NCBI GenBank assembly: GCA_030248135.1
Contig: JASANC010000935.1
Location: forward strand, 42,581-106,580
DNA length: 64,000 nucleotides
DNA from: Theristus sp. LFF4_11
Taxonomy: Eukaryota > Nematoda > Chromadorea > Monhysterida > Xyalidae
Direction of reading: 5' to 3'
In this document: piece by piece, positions 45,829-57,800 of the stretch
Layout of the letters: every line of letters begins with the position of its first letter
Numbering within the stretch: position 1 is the stretch's first letter
The notes under the pieces: generated by a model
Told to the model about the DNA's origin: nothing
The model's input: the letters and a program-made list of their open reading frames with translations, nothing else
The model's database searches: none
Position numbers and translations under genes: made by a program

Positions 45829-48800
45829 TGCGCGCGCATGCGCGGACAATTGCAATAAAAATAAAACCATTAACGAAAAACACCGGAGGCTTTGGAAGCC
45901 CATTGCCTGAGCATGTGCGCAAGGATGTCCGTGAGCATGTGCGTGCACATGTGCATCCGCATGTGCATGTGTGCGTGAGCGTGTACAAACGACTTGCATT
46001 GAAACAAGTGTTTCCTGTCACAATAACAAGCAACAAACACAAGCCTAAACGTGGAGTCGGATTATAATTTTTATTCATGGATTCAGAGACCAAAAACAGG
46101 TATCGTCAGAACACAAATAATCTGAAAAACACAGAGGCCAGCTATTTGAAAAACTATCGAGGTAAGCACGAAACTGCGTTGGTTTCTGATATGTAAACCA
46201 AAAATTGAAAAAGCGAAACAGTAGTGCCACAAGTAAAAACAATCAATTTGTTTTTGGCGAACGTAAAAGTTAGTGCCACAAAAGATAAATAAATTGATCA
46301 CTTGTCCGAGTTCCAGTTTGTACCATCGAGACTGAGCGTTTACGTCAACGGTGTGAACCGAGTGCGTCGACCACGGCCGCCGCCTGCGGCATCACAATTT
46401 TCCGTGTCTGTCTGCGCGCGCGCGTTGCGTGGCGGTGTTGGTGCGGCAGTAGGCTGCAAATGACATGAAACAATTAAAAGTGTCACCAACACTCACTTTC
46501 AATAGCCTGACTGGCGATTTCAACAAAAAAAACTAATTCTCAACGGAGGCTTTGACAAAACCAATTACAAGTTCACTGGAGTTGAGCATGGAAACACTGA
46601 AAAAGAACCTCCGATTCGCTGGACGCGCGCGTGTCCGTAGACGATAGCACTGATGTGCGTGCGGCGGCAGAATCCTTCGACCGCCCTCGCAACGGCAACG
46701 GCAAGCTCGCGACGACCATGACTGCGATTTAATTAAAACGTTTGGCGTTAACAGTGTCTGCGACATTGACTTGTCTGGCTGCATTCAACTCCGTACAACA
46801 AAACAACAACGTGTGAAACATGTTTGCTCCTCAAGATACAAACAAGTTGTCTGACGATGTTGGTGGGGCAGTGCACGGCTGAAAATGTCATGAAAAAAAT
46901 TAAAAAGTGTCACCAATTCAGTTTCAAAAAGGAGAAGCTTTGATACAACCAACCACCAACCACATGATCACTTGTCCGAGTTCCAGTTTGTGCGATTCGA
47001 GACTGAGCGTTTACACGTCAGCGGTGCGAACCGAGTGCGTCGACCACAGCCGCCATGCCGCCGCTTGCGGCATCACAATTTTCCGTATCTGTCTGCTCGC
47101 GCGCGTTGCGTGGCGGTGTTGAAGCGGCAGTAGGCTGCAAATGACATGAAACAATTAAAAGTGTCACCAACACTCACTTTCAATAGCCTGACTGACGATT
47201 TGAACAAAAACTGTAATTTTCATAGGAGGCTTTGACAAAATCAATCACATGTTTACTGGAGGTGAGCATGGAACCACTGAAAAAGAACCTCTGACTCGCT
47301 GACCGCGAGTCCTGCGACCATGGTTGTCGCTTGGGGCATTGTCGGCCTACGCGCGCGTGTTGTCAGACAGTTTTCGTGGGGCAGTAGACGGCTGCAAATG
47401 ACATGAAAAGTTTAATAGTGTCACCAACACTCACTTTCAATAGCCTGACTGGCGATTTCAACAAAAAAACTAATTCTCAACGGAGGCTTTGACAAAACCA
47501 ATTACAAGTTCACTGGAGTTGAGCATGGAAACACTGAAAAAGAACCTCCGATTCGCTGGACGCGCGCGTGTCCGTAGACGATAGCACTGATGTGCGTGCG
47601 GCGGCAGAATCCTTCGACCGCCCTCGCAACGGCAACGGCAAGCTCGCGACGACCATGACTGCGATTTAATTAAAACGTTTGGCGTTAACAGTGTCTGCGA
47701 CATTGACTTGTCTGGCTGCATTCAACTCCGTACAACAAAACAACAACGTGTGAAACATGTTTGCTCCTCAAGATACAAACAAGTTGTCTGACGATGTTGG
47801 TGGGGCAGTGCACGGCTGAAAATGTCATGAAAAAAATTAAAAAGTGTCACCAATTCAGTTTCAAAAAGGAGAAGCTTTGATACAACCAACCACCAACCAC
47901 ATGATCACTTGTCCGAGTTCCAGTTTGTGCGATTCGAGACTGAGCGTTTACACGTCAGCGGTGCGAACCGAGTGCGTCGACCACAGCCGCCGCTTGCGGC
48001 ATCACAATTTTCCGTATCTGTCTGCTCGCGCGCGTTGCGTGGCGGTGTTGAAGCGGCAGTAGGCTGCAAATGACATGAAACAATTAAAAGTGTCACCAAC
48101 ACTCACTTTCAATAGCCTGACTGACGATTTGAACAAAAACTGTAATTTTCATAGGAGGCTTTGACAAAATCAATCACATGTTTACTGGAGGTGAGCATGG
48201 AACCACTGAAAAAGAACCTCTGACTCGCTGACCGCGAGTCCTGCGACCATGGTTGTCGCTTGGGGCATTGTCGGCCTACGCGCGCGTGTTGTCAGACAGT
48301 TTTCGTGGGGCAGTAGACGGCTGCAAATGACATGAAAAGTTTAATAGTGTCACCAACACTCATTTTCAATAGCTTTACTGACGATTTCAACAAAAACTGT
48401 AATTTTCAACGGAGGCTTTGACAAAACCAATTACAAGTTCACTGGAGTTGAGCATGCAAACGCTGAAAAAGAACCTCCGACTCGCTGGACGCGCGCGTGT
48501 CCGTAGACGATAGAACTGATGTGCGTGCGGCGGCAGAATCCTTGGCCCTCGCAACGGCGACTGCAAGCTCGCGACGACGATGACTGCGATTTATTAAAAC
48601 GTTTGGCGTTAACAGTGTCTGCGACATTGACTTATCTGGCTGCATTCAACTCCGTACAACAAAACAACAACGTGTGAAACATGTTTGCTCTTCAAGATAC
48701 AAACAAGTTGTCTGACGGTGTTGGTAGAGCAGTGCACGGCTGAAAATGACATGAAAAAATTAAAAGTGTCGCCAATTCAGTTTCAAAAAGGAGAAGCTTT

Positions 48801-48975
48801 GATACAACCAACCACCAACCACACAGGTTGTTTTGTTTCTTGGTTGACCATCGAAAACCGAGAAACAACCTGAGACTCGCTCGGTGAGACAAACACGATA
48901 CAAGTGCACTGCTTTCGTGTGGCTTCAACAGAGATTGACTGCAGCGGTTTTGAATTTTTTGCTCGGAATCCGCTT
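45395..48975 (-). repeat. Right arm of giant inverted repeat
   Basis: Reverse complement of 40812-44595 with few differences, but with three copies (markers at 46784, 47721, 48645) of the 925-937-bp subunit instead of two and a shorter CA-rich array (about four units). Confidence 0.9.
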
Positions 48976-49118
48976 CTGGCTGTCGTACAGCTGCTTATGT
49001 TGAACTAAACACCTTGAACTAAAGCCAACCTTATTTAATCAAAAAAACAAGCCGGGATTTGTGTTGAACTGCTTTCAAAGGAAACAGCTTGAAGTTGATG
49101 TTTCGCAAAGGTGCTCAT

Positions 49119-49454
49119 TTAAAGGAAATAAAAAATCCAACCTTGTTTTATCAGCAAAACAAACCGGAGTTTGTGTTGAACTACTTTGAAAAACAGAACG
49201 TTGCCACCATCGTGCGCCTGCTCGTCCTGTTCCTTCTCCACCTCAAACAGCGTCCTCGCAGCAGCAAGCGCATCGTCCTGTTCTTCGGCTTGAGGAACGT
49301 AGATGACCTGAACCGCTACTTCATCTTCGTTGGGTGAATCTTGATTGACGAACTCCTCTGGCTTCTTTGGTCCCAAATCTTGGTTTCCCATTTCTTCACT
49401 TATTTCCGAATCAAAATCTGAATCAGAATCACTATTAGAATCTTTATCTGGCAC
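49119..49454 (-). pseudogene. Possible transposase C-terminal remnant
   Basis: Acidic ORF (DSNSDSDSDFDSEISEEMGN, then EDEVAVQVIYVPQAEEQDDA and LAAARTLFEVEKEQDEQ) inside the right outer flank of the 10-kb element. An acidic end followed by an A-L-F helix resembles tails of Tigger/pogo transposases, but no DDE motif is present nearby. Weak call. Confidence 0.25.
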
Positions 49455-50213
49455 CCATTTTTCTCAGAATCCGAGTCTTCCATTCTTCTATGTTTTTTTC
49501 GTTCTGAAAATTTTGAAAAAGTAAAAATGATGAATGCTAAACAAAGAACAAACATTTTGGAGCCTGATAGGTTTTGGAAACTTTTTTAAATGCTCAGGGG
49601 ACGATAAACAGATCTGCAGCAAGCAAAACAAATTGAATGAAGCCCCTTGCGCCCTGTTCCTGCCCCCTTAAATAAACGTTCAAAGGGGCTTTCAGAACCT
49701 GAAACTTGTTGAACACCCACTCCCAGAGAACGATTAAGAAAACTGCAGCAAGAAACTGCTGCTCAGGGGAGGGCAGGGCAGGGTGCGTCAAAGTGGGTAA
49801 TTACATCGACAACCAAATCGGTGAACTGGTATATCAGCGTTGTGCTAATTACAGATCTGAACATGAAACACAATTTCTACTTCATAAATTACACAAAAAA
49901 TCAAAATAGAACAGTGAAAAAACGAAGGAACAATAAAAATGAATGTAAAGAAATGCAAAAGAACGATAAATAAGCTGGAATCGAAACAAAAAGATGAAAA
50001 CATGCCTATTATTCAAATACAAAACACAAAAAAATGAAAACAGCAGCGATTAGAGCTCAAAAATAACAATTAACCCACTCCTAAATCCATTCCTAAATCT
50101 TTTTTATAAGGGTCCTCCCACTTATAAGGTCGTCACACGAAATTCACCTTTTTTTCAAAATTTTTTGATTTCCAAATTTTTATAAGGAGACCTTATATGC
50201 AAGACTTTACGGT

Positions 50214-50918
50214 CTCAATTACATTAATATTGCCTTGGTTTGTCATATAACCGTCCATATAACAGGTACACTAAGAACCGAACGATATCGAATTAATAAT
50301 ACATACAAGCTATTCGTTCATGATTTACTGGAGTTGAAGACGAGAATTTTATGTTCCAGCGGCATCCATCCTGCCCTGTTTCGGTGGATTTAAGCGCATT
50401 AAAAAACCATGTTTAAATGCAAAAACAAAAAAACAATTTTTTATGTGATTGTTCGAAACGAAACGATGAAAACGAAGTTGTAAAATATCGCTCAAAGGCC
50501 TCCTTTAGAGTGTGGTTTTTGAAATTATGCCTGTAGCGGCGATGAGGAAATGTTGCTTCTAATTAAAAGTTCGCAAGGCTTTTGAACAGTTTTTATTCGC
50601 TTCATCACATGCCCTGCTTGACCATTAATGCATGAGTTTGTAACCGACGCCACAATCCGACTTATACATTTTATACATAATGAGCGCCCGAACTGAGTTT
50701 GCATGCATCGGTTCATAATCAGCATTTGACCACCGAAGATTATCCAGACGGGACTGTGTTTTTAATGATCAAGCATAAAACAGGAAAAAATACATGTTTT
50801 TGATGATCAAGCATAAAACAGAAAAAAAATACAAACATTTATTATACTATAACCTCAAAATCAATGAAACACCAACATAGAACAATTTTAAAACAAAAAA
50901 AAGCAAATATTGCGCTAG
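50214..50918. other. Flank between the foldback element and the BED gene
   Basis: AT-rich; includes a near-duplicate pair of ATGATCAAGCATAAAACAG at 50766 and 50803. Probably 3' UTR and spacer of the BED-finger gene. Confidence 0.45.
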
Positions 50919-53020
50919 TCATGGTTTTTCATTGGTCAACTGATGACATTTGCCGCGTAATGCCCACATGAACTGAGCCCAATCGGCCTTGCGCCACGTC
51001 TCCGTCGTTGTTTGCTGTCCAGCGACGTGGTCGCTCTGAGAAGTTTTTTTTTTGTTGAAGGTGTTAGACTGAAAACAATCAGAAAACTAGATTTCAACCG
51101 ATGGAATTTTCGAAATTTCGAATTCATTCAAACGTACCACTCTGACGGAGTGTTGCTGGTCGCACAATGCCACCGCATTGCCAGTGGCCGACGACTGCAA
51201 ACAATACTCCGGTTGTTCGCCAGACGTAACAAACGTGAAATTCAGGTGTAACTCTGCTGCCAACTGAAAAAGATATCAAAGAAACCATAAAGGATGTTTG
51301 CAAAAATTGAAGTAAAACTATTGAACCTGCATGAACTGTGCCACGTTGTTTCCGTCGGACAGTCGAAAAAACTCGTTGGATGTCGTTCTGATTGAACTGC
51401 CACTGTTCAGGGCTTCACGAGTTTCATCAGTCGACGACGACGGCGCATTTTCAGTGGCTTCGAGTTTTGAGACGGATGCTTCCGTGTCCGTGTATTCCTC
51501 CTTGATCACCTGCACTGCGCTCTCACTCACTGATTCGTCTGTTGCCTAAAAACATAAAAACAATAAAAAAACATCCGATCAAAACGTCAGTGGACCAAAT
51601 GTGCTTGAAACACAACCTCCTGTCGTTTAACTGACGATGATGTCGCAGCAACTTTGTTTGATTGCTGTTCCGAATGTTCAGTGGCGGCATTGCATCGGTC
51701 ACGCAAACGTTGAAAGTCGGCTGTCGTGGCAGACACATCTGATTGCGAGTGAGTCGAGGCATTTGCGAAATGACGCCTCTCTATCGACGGTTTCGCTTGT
51801 TCCGAATCCACGGAAGAGCAACCAGCGTCCCTGCTGTTCGCATTCGTCGTCGTTGTCGCTTGCTCGGTCAGATTGGACTGTGTACTCTTTGTTTCTGCTG
51901 AGCTGCTTGGCGTCTGCTGCGGTTTGCCGGTGGTGTTAAGAAGCTTTTGCTGTTCCATGTCAACGACTGACGTCGCTGTCGCATATTGGCGACTTGGCGC
52001 ACGTTTGACGTTGAGCACAATCACATCGGCCATCGACGACGCGCTCGGGCTTGCGAGATCGTGCTCGGTTGTGCTGCTGCTGATTGCCGCTACCGCTGAA
52101 AACATACGGTATGGCCGAATAAATATGGCAGTCTCAATCAAGGCGAGATTAGTCGCAGACTAGGAGTTGCCTTTCTCAAAAACGCTAAGATTTCCACCAA
52201 TCGAGTGTGCAAAGGGAGAAATAATAAACACAATAGCACGAATTACCAATTAATTTTGAGAAAAATGTAAAATTTGACACGCAATTGGGTTTCTGAACAT
52301 CTTTTTTTCATTGATTCAAATTTCGCGCGCTCCTTGCACCTTGAAAAAAGCTGCCATGTTTAATCGGCCATACTGTGCAGTATCTCAGGACCACTGCCCG
52401 TCCCGCTGATTGGTTGTTTGCATCCTGTGGTCAGGTTCAACACGAAAAATGAAAATTTTGAAAATTTTTCTTTTTTAATTTTTTGATTTTTCGATTTTTT
52501 ATGTCGATTGTCGACCAAAAAAAAACTGTAAACGTTGTTTGTGATTTGCAAAATGCAAAAATCAAAAGCTGCAGATTGTATATAGCGAAATTTTCTATTT
52601 TACGTAATTGATTTCCTATTTTTTCAAAAAAGATTTCCTATCCTCAAAAAATCGCGAACAAATGAAATAAAAAAAGATCGCTTCCGTCATCGTATTGCCG
52701 TTGTCGCCAATTTGTTTTGATCGGATCGGTGAACTGTTTTGTTTTACTTTTTTTTCAGTGACCAGCAAAGTGCCACGACAAACCGTCGGTGACGCTGCTA
52801 CGCCGTTTGCGGGGTCTTGCAGCAACGCAGGCCATTGCGGCGCGTTTAGCGTCCGTCAAATTTCGATACTCGTTGTAGGCGGCCTCGTTGCACTTCACCA
52901 GGTGTTTCGTCAGATTGCCAGGCGTCTTGCCACAGAACCAATTTGAACAGAGCATACACTGACTTTTGTTCGTGGACGGCTCGTAGATGAAGTAGTTCCA
53001 AATCGCTGACGGTCCTCCAC
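50919..53020 (-). CDS. BED-type zinc-finger protein, 5' end unresolved
   Basis: Probable DNA-binding protein, possibly derived from a hAT-type transposase N-terminus. Five phase-consistent exons: 53020-52784, 52095-51617, 51545-51327, 51263-51138, 51035-50919 (stop 50919-50921), about 392 residues. The BED finger is in the first: SAIWNYFIYEPSTNKSQCML, CSNWFCG, then LTKHLVKC with the C2-H/C spacing. Then come two Ser/Thr/Gln-rich low-complexity exons, a compact segment (LHLNFTFVTSGEQPEYCLQS, GNAVALCD) and the tail WRKADWAQFMWALRGKCHQL. No transposase catalytic block or hAT dimerisation domain follows, so it looks like a host gene. The reading frame needs one nucleotide from an upstream exon that I could not place between 53021 and 53560. 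Confidence 0.7.
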
Positions 53021-54021
53021 CTGAAACAGGTCAAAAATGGGTTATCCACTCTTCCACGAAGAATTGTTAAACAAAAACCAAATTAAAAAAGCAAAACGGC
53101 AAGTTCAACAAAATTTTGCTTTAACTTTGCTTTTTAAAATTGTCAGAACGTCCAAAATTGACATTTTGGATCGTTTTACCAATTGATCTTAGCTTTGAAC
53201 AAATTGTGGAACGAAGTTTTCGACATTCCGTTGGCTTTGGCTTGACATTTCCGATGCAGCCAAGGTGACATTTCACTTCACATTGTGAATTCTGAGCGTC
53301 CGAGCTGCACCGCCTGCAAGCTTTGTTTGGCTGTGGTTTCGTGTCGTGACATTGTCATCACAAATGAGCGATTTTCATGCCGGTAAGCTGTTTTTTCAGT
53401 TTAGCTAAGGACAGTTGGTGGCGTTTTGACAAAGAGGCATGATATCGGTTTGGAGAAAGAGTAAATGAAGTCACCGAAAGAAAATCTGGAACGTGCCACC
53501 ATGTGGGAGTCATTCGGGAGGCGTTTGCACATCAAAGGTGGTTATTCTGACTCCCTGACTGATTGGGCACAACTTTGGTTTTCCAATTATTTTATTATTA
53601 TTTTTATTATATTATATTTATTATATTATATTATAGCGACCGCAGGCCACCGAAACCGAAATCGGGCTAAGATCACTGGTGCCCCCAGGACAGAGCGGGG
53701 CTTAGAGGCTGTCCCCCTCACGTGGCGAGGGTATTGGTTCCACGGGATGGTGAGCCGTCCGTTCCCCAATCCCACCGGAGTTTGGTACCTTCGGGTTTCC
53801 GGAATCGGTGGGGGGCGTGCTTCAAATATTAAAAAAAAATATTATTATTATTTCAAAATTTAAAAAAAATTACGATTTTTTAACAACCCTAATTCCACAT
53901 CTTTACACAGGCAAACGAAGCACAAAAACACGGTCGTATATGAACAAAAAACTATTTTTAATGTACTTAATCGTCAACTTCAACGTCTTGAGCGGCATTT
54001 ATGAAGCAGGATTCAGTGAGG
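53021..54021. other. Upstream of BED gene; mostly non-coding
   Basis: Should contain the missing first exon of the BED gene. Holds the retroelement-like segment at 53575-53845; otherwise AT-rich. Confidence 0.4.
53575..53845. repeat. Dispersed GC-rich repeat with (TAATA)n tail
   Basis: A GC-rich 190-bp segment (GACAGAGCGGGGCTTAGAGG, ACCGGAGTTTGGTACCTTCG, TTTCCGGAATCGGTGG) follows a TTATATTA microsatellite. On the minus strand this is body plus simple-repeat tail, as at the 3' end of a 5'-truncated non-LTR element or SINE. Diverged relatives are at 57789-57890 and near 58640. Confidence 0.5.
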
Positions 54022-54775
54022 CGCGTAGCTAGAGATGTCAAGAAAAAAAAATTTTCTATTTTTTTTTTTTAATTTTTTTTAAAATTTTTTTTTTTAAATG
54101 AAAGTTGTTCAGAATTTTTCAGGGAGTCCGAATATCACCATCTGAGGAGCCACCGACTTACCATATGACCCCCACTCATATGGGAGGAGGGTGAAAATTT
54201 CAGACTTGGTTTCTGCGACCCCATTTTCCCACCGACGACATCACGTCTCGTGTTTTGCCTCTCAATTCACCTCAAATAACACGGAAACAAGTTCAACAAC
54301 AAACCGGTGTGATCATGACGACACGAGGCGAAACAGCAACGAGCAACCAACGAAGTTACGCTTGCAGTGGCAGACAGTGCAATTTCGACCTTTCGAGATC
54401 CTGAAAAACGATGCATAAATGTGAGTTCTCTGCTTCTATCTCACCTTAGCGGCATCGGAATTTGTTGAACTAGCCTTTGCGACGCTCAAGTACTTCAATG
54501 CGCGAGTCGATCATCACTCACCAAGGCTGAAAACAGTCGATAAATCGATCCAGAATACCACCTGCAGCGTTGAAGACAAAGTGACAAGGTAAAGTCAAAG
54601 AAAATTTTTGTTGAACTTTCGAAAAATTATGCCAAAAACGGCATTTTCAGGGCACATTAAAGAAAAAATTTCAAAAATTTTTAATAAAAAAAAATAAAAA
54701 AAATGCTCATTTTTTTTATTTTAAAAAAAAAATTAAAAAAATTTTTTTTTTGACCCTTACATCTCTAGGCGTAGC
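54022..54775. mobile_element. Non-autonomous hAT-type element, 738 bp
   Basis: Element 54030-54767 begins TAGAGATGTCAAGAAAAA and ends TTTTGACCCTTACATCTCTA. The flanking octamers CGCGTAGC (54022-54029) and GGCGTAGC (54768-54775) agree at 7 of 8 bases, the size of a hAT target duplication. Next to the ends are long A/T homopolymers in inverted orientation. The interior holds only short ORFs. It lies just upstream of the FLYWCH-like gene. Confidence 0.8.
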
Positions 54776-54830
54776 TGTGTTAAAAATATCTAGATAGCTA
54801 CGCAGTCACAAAATACTGCTTCATGAATGC

Positions 54831-57800
54831 ATGGTTATGTTTCAAAAAACATGCATACAAACATCAGACACGCCTGCAATTCGGCCGCCGAGCCGCGGTG
54901 GTCGGTTGACCAAGGACACGCTGCTTGAGACAGTTGCATTGGTGGGCGTGTTCAGTGCAGCCGTCGTTGCAGCAGTGGTGATCATGTGCTCCACATCCAC
55001 AACGCCACCGATGAATGGCGAAGCGCTTGCTGACTGCTCCAACGGTGCACTCAGATCATCGACAAGCACCACTTCCGACGAACTGCACAGGTCGAACGGA
55101 AATGCGGACGCACCGAAGTTGCCGCCGCTCATTTTTGTTGCGTGTTGGAACGAATGGCCGACAAAATGCCGAGAGGTGAGTGCAGTGTAGCGTTCTTTTC
55201 TTCAGCCACCAAACAAAATACTGTCGAAACGCATTTGCGAAACGCCAAAACGTAAAATGTGGTGAAAACATAAAACGTACACAGAATCAAATACACAGAC
55301 ACGCGCAGAAACGCAAAACGTATTCAACGCAGAACACAACACCCGACCCGCCCCGTGCACTCGTGCGTTTACGCATAACACGTGCAGAAAAAATAATGCT
55401 TATCGATCGACACGGTTGTGTGTTGGTTTCTATTGCTGCTTCTGCAACTGCATGGAATGTTTCAATGGGACGAATATTTTTGTATTTCTTTGTTAAATTG
55501 CTTACACATGGCATTTGAAACATTTTGTGGTTGGATTTGTCGCATCGTTCCAGTGGCCAGTGCAAGTGGAAGTGCAACATAGATATTGAAATAATGTGGA
55601 GTCGATCAGACAAAAAACGGCTTGCAGGCTCCAGCATTTGGAGCTGAAAACGTTCAAACGCTTTTTCTGGCAGCGAAACATTTGCCGAAACGTTCGATAA
55701 AAACACCAGTAGACAAAACACTTTCATCGAGCCTGCATGCTGTGGTGGTGTACGCATTCAACACGCAGATCTGCAAAAATGTCGGTACATTGCTTCATTT
55801 CCGTGCCCCCCACCCGTGTCTTTGCACACATGTTCGCTGCGGCCGTGTCTGCAGCCACAAACACACACGCATTCCGTTGGCCACACACACTCCGCCTATG
55901 TACGCAAATTGTTTGCGTTTTGTGTGTGTGCGTTCTCCGGGCGGCGTTGTTGGCTGCATTTTTGCGTACTGCTTTGCATCACGTTTTGGTGTGCACGTTC
56001 TTCGCGCTGTCATTGGCTGCTGCTGTGCCCCCCTCGGCTGCTTCCTCCCCTCATATTCTGCTTTTATGAAATTCACGGTTTAAGCTGGTGATTCTGGGAT
56101 TTTGCGATTGTTTGGCAATACTTTGTTCAGTTCAGTTTCAAGTATTTGATTGGTTCAGCGTTTCCAGGTCGTCAGTCGTCGTTTGTGCCATTTTATTCTG
56201 ATCTCGTCACGCTGGAATCCAACCCGCATGAAGCGCAGCGTTCAGCAGTGTTGTTGCAGAGTAACGGTCAACATTTTCTGAGTGCACGCTCGGATGACTT
56301 GAAAGCTGTCGACATGCACCGAGCGGTCGCCGTCAGCAGTCAACCGACGCACGTCAGTGCAAAATCACTTGCTCATTGAAAACATTTCAAAATGCGTCAC
56401 ATCTTGGCAATTTTTCTCAAAAGTAACAACCGGTTTCTTCCATTCCGCTGCATGCAGTGAGTGAGAAGTCATGGGCCTGATGACTTCATGAGACCTTGAA
56501 ATTCGTGCGAAAATAAACCAATTTCGCTCGACAGATTTACTAGGTTCTGAACCTGCGTGCACACTTTTTCAATGTTTCATGCTGATCGGAAGAAATGTCA
56601 GTTTAACATGGACATTCTTCCGTGAAATATGAAACATCGAAAAAGTACGCACGCAAGTGCGGAACCGGGTTCAATACGCTGCTTTGGCACACCGCTTTCG
56701 CATGCCGTTTTCAACAAGTGCACACGAAAAGCAAAGCAATGTTGTGCCGCCCGAACATCCTCTCAGTACGTAGTCCCCGTTCAATTGCAGCACTTGAGCA
56801 ACATCAGCACGTCGTCGTCTGCGTCTCGTGCGATGGTGCCGCAGTTCATTCCAATGGTGCAGTCGGCCACCAACAACAATGCAACAGCGTTCCTGATTGA
56901 TCACCAAAATGCTCACCAGCCGCCGCTGGTCACCACGTCCGGCTTCGACATTCACCAGTTTGCCGGGTGGACCACTGCGGTGGTGCCACAACAACAACAA
57001 CAGCAACAACAACAGCAGCAGCAGCAACCGCAACAACAACAACAGCAACAACAGCGTCAGGTGCACCAGCACCAGCAACAACACAGACAGAGCAACGATA
57101 CTCGCAAACCGCAGCAGCCTCGCAAACGGCCGAACCCAGCGCAGATGCGCTCATCGTCGCCGACGAGACAACAGCAGCAGATCTCGAGGTCCGCTGGTTT
57201 GCACGAACGGAATTTGTCGCTGTAGTTGCACTCTTTCTCAAGTTTTACACCGTTCTGTTTTGTTTCAATGGACACACACATGAATGCCAGGCACGTGGCG
57301 CAAGGAAACAAGCTCGAAAGCAACAAGATTTGAGCACACAGCCACTTTTTCGAAGTTTTGCCGACAGTTTACTTTGCATGCTTGCAATCAACGAATGCTT
57401 GCCGCCTCTGTGCAGACTGGCGCAACTGCGTCAGTCGATCGCCGCGGCCGAGCGTCAGTTGCCGGTGCCGGCGGCCGTGCAACTGGTGGCGCAGCAGGTG
57501 CATCTCGCGCACGTCCAGCAGCAACTCAGCAAGCAGCGTGCCGCCGGTGTCGTCGTGTCGCCGAGCATTCTGCAGCGTGGCGTGAACACTGCCAATGTGA
57601 CCACGAATGCAACCAATGACAGTACAAACGCGAGCATCACTGCGCTGTTTGCGTCCACCGCTGCGTCGACGTCGTCGCACGCGCCACAGAGGCCTCCCGG
57701 GCAGAGTCGACAAAAGAAACCGGACAACAAAACGTTTCGGTAAGAGTAACGGAATAGTTGATTCGGAAAATTGGTCGACAAAAAGAGAACAGAGCGGGGG

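Larger units (their letters stand above)
40104..50213. mobile_element. About 10.1-kb foldback element with pogo-like terminal repeats
   Basis: A 24-bp sequence starting ACCGTAAAGTCTTGCATATA at 40104 recurs exactly inverted at 50190-50213 (ending CAAGACTTTACGGT). Both ends continue with repeated CTTATAAGGTC-type motifs (left 40131-40240, right 50103-50187), as in pogo-like elements whose ends hold reiterated transposase sites. Between them two long arms are inverted copies of each other. A clear target duplication is not visible. Alternatively two independent short elements flank a separate palindrome; the shared symmetry favours one element. Confidence 0.6.

Noticed and set aside
42762..46093. 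Many long His/Thr- or Val/Cys-rich ORFs on both strands
   Set aside because: Products of CA/CACATG tandem repeats; frames are open on several strands at once and follow the repeat period.
53640..53830. GC-rich segment considered as a tRNA or structured RNA gene
   Set aside because: No cloverleaf or A/B box found; diverged copies at 57789 and 58640 and an adjacent simple-repeat tail favour a repeat family.
56967..57283. Thr/Ala-rich and Ser/Asn-rich alternative frames over the CAG-rich tract
   Set aside because: Phase from the flanking exons (56352 and 57416) selects the polyglutamine frame.
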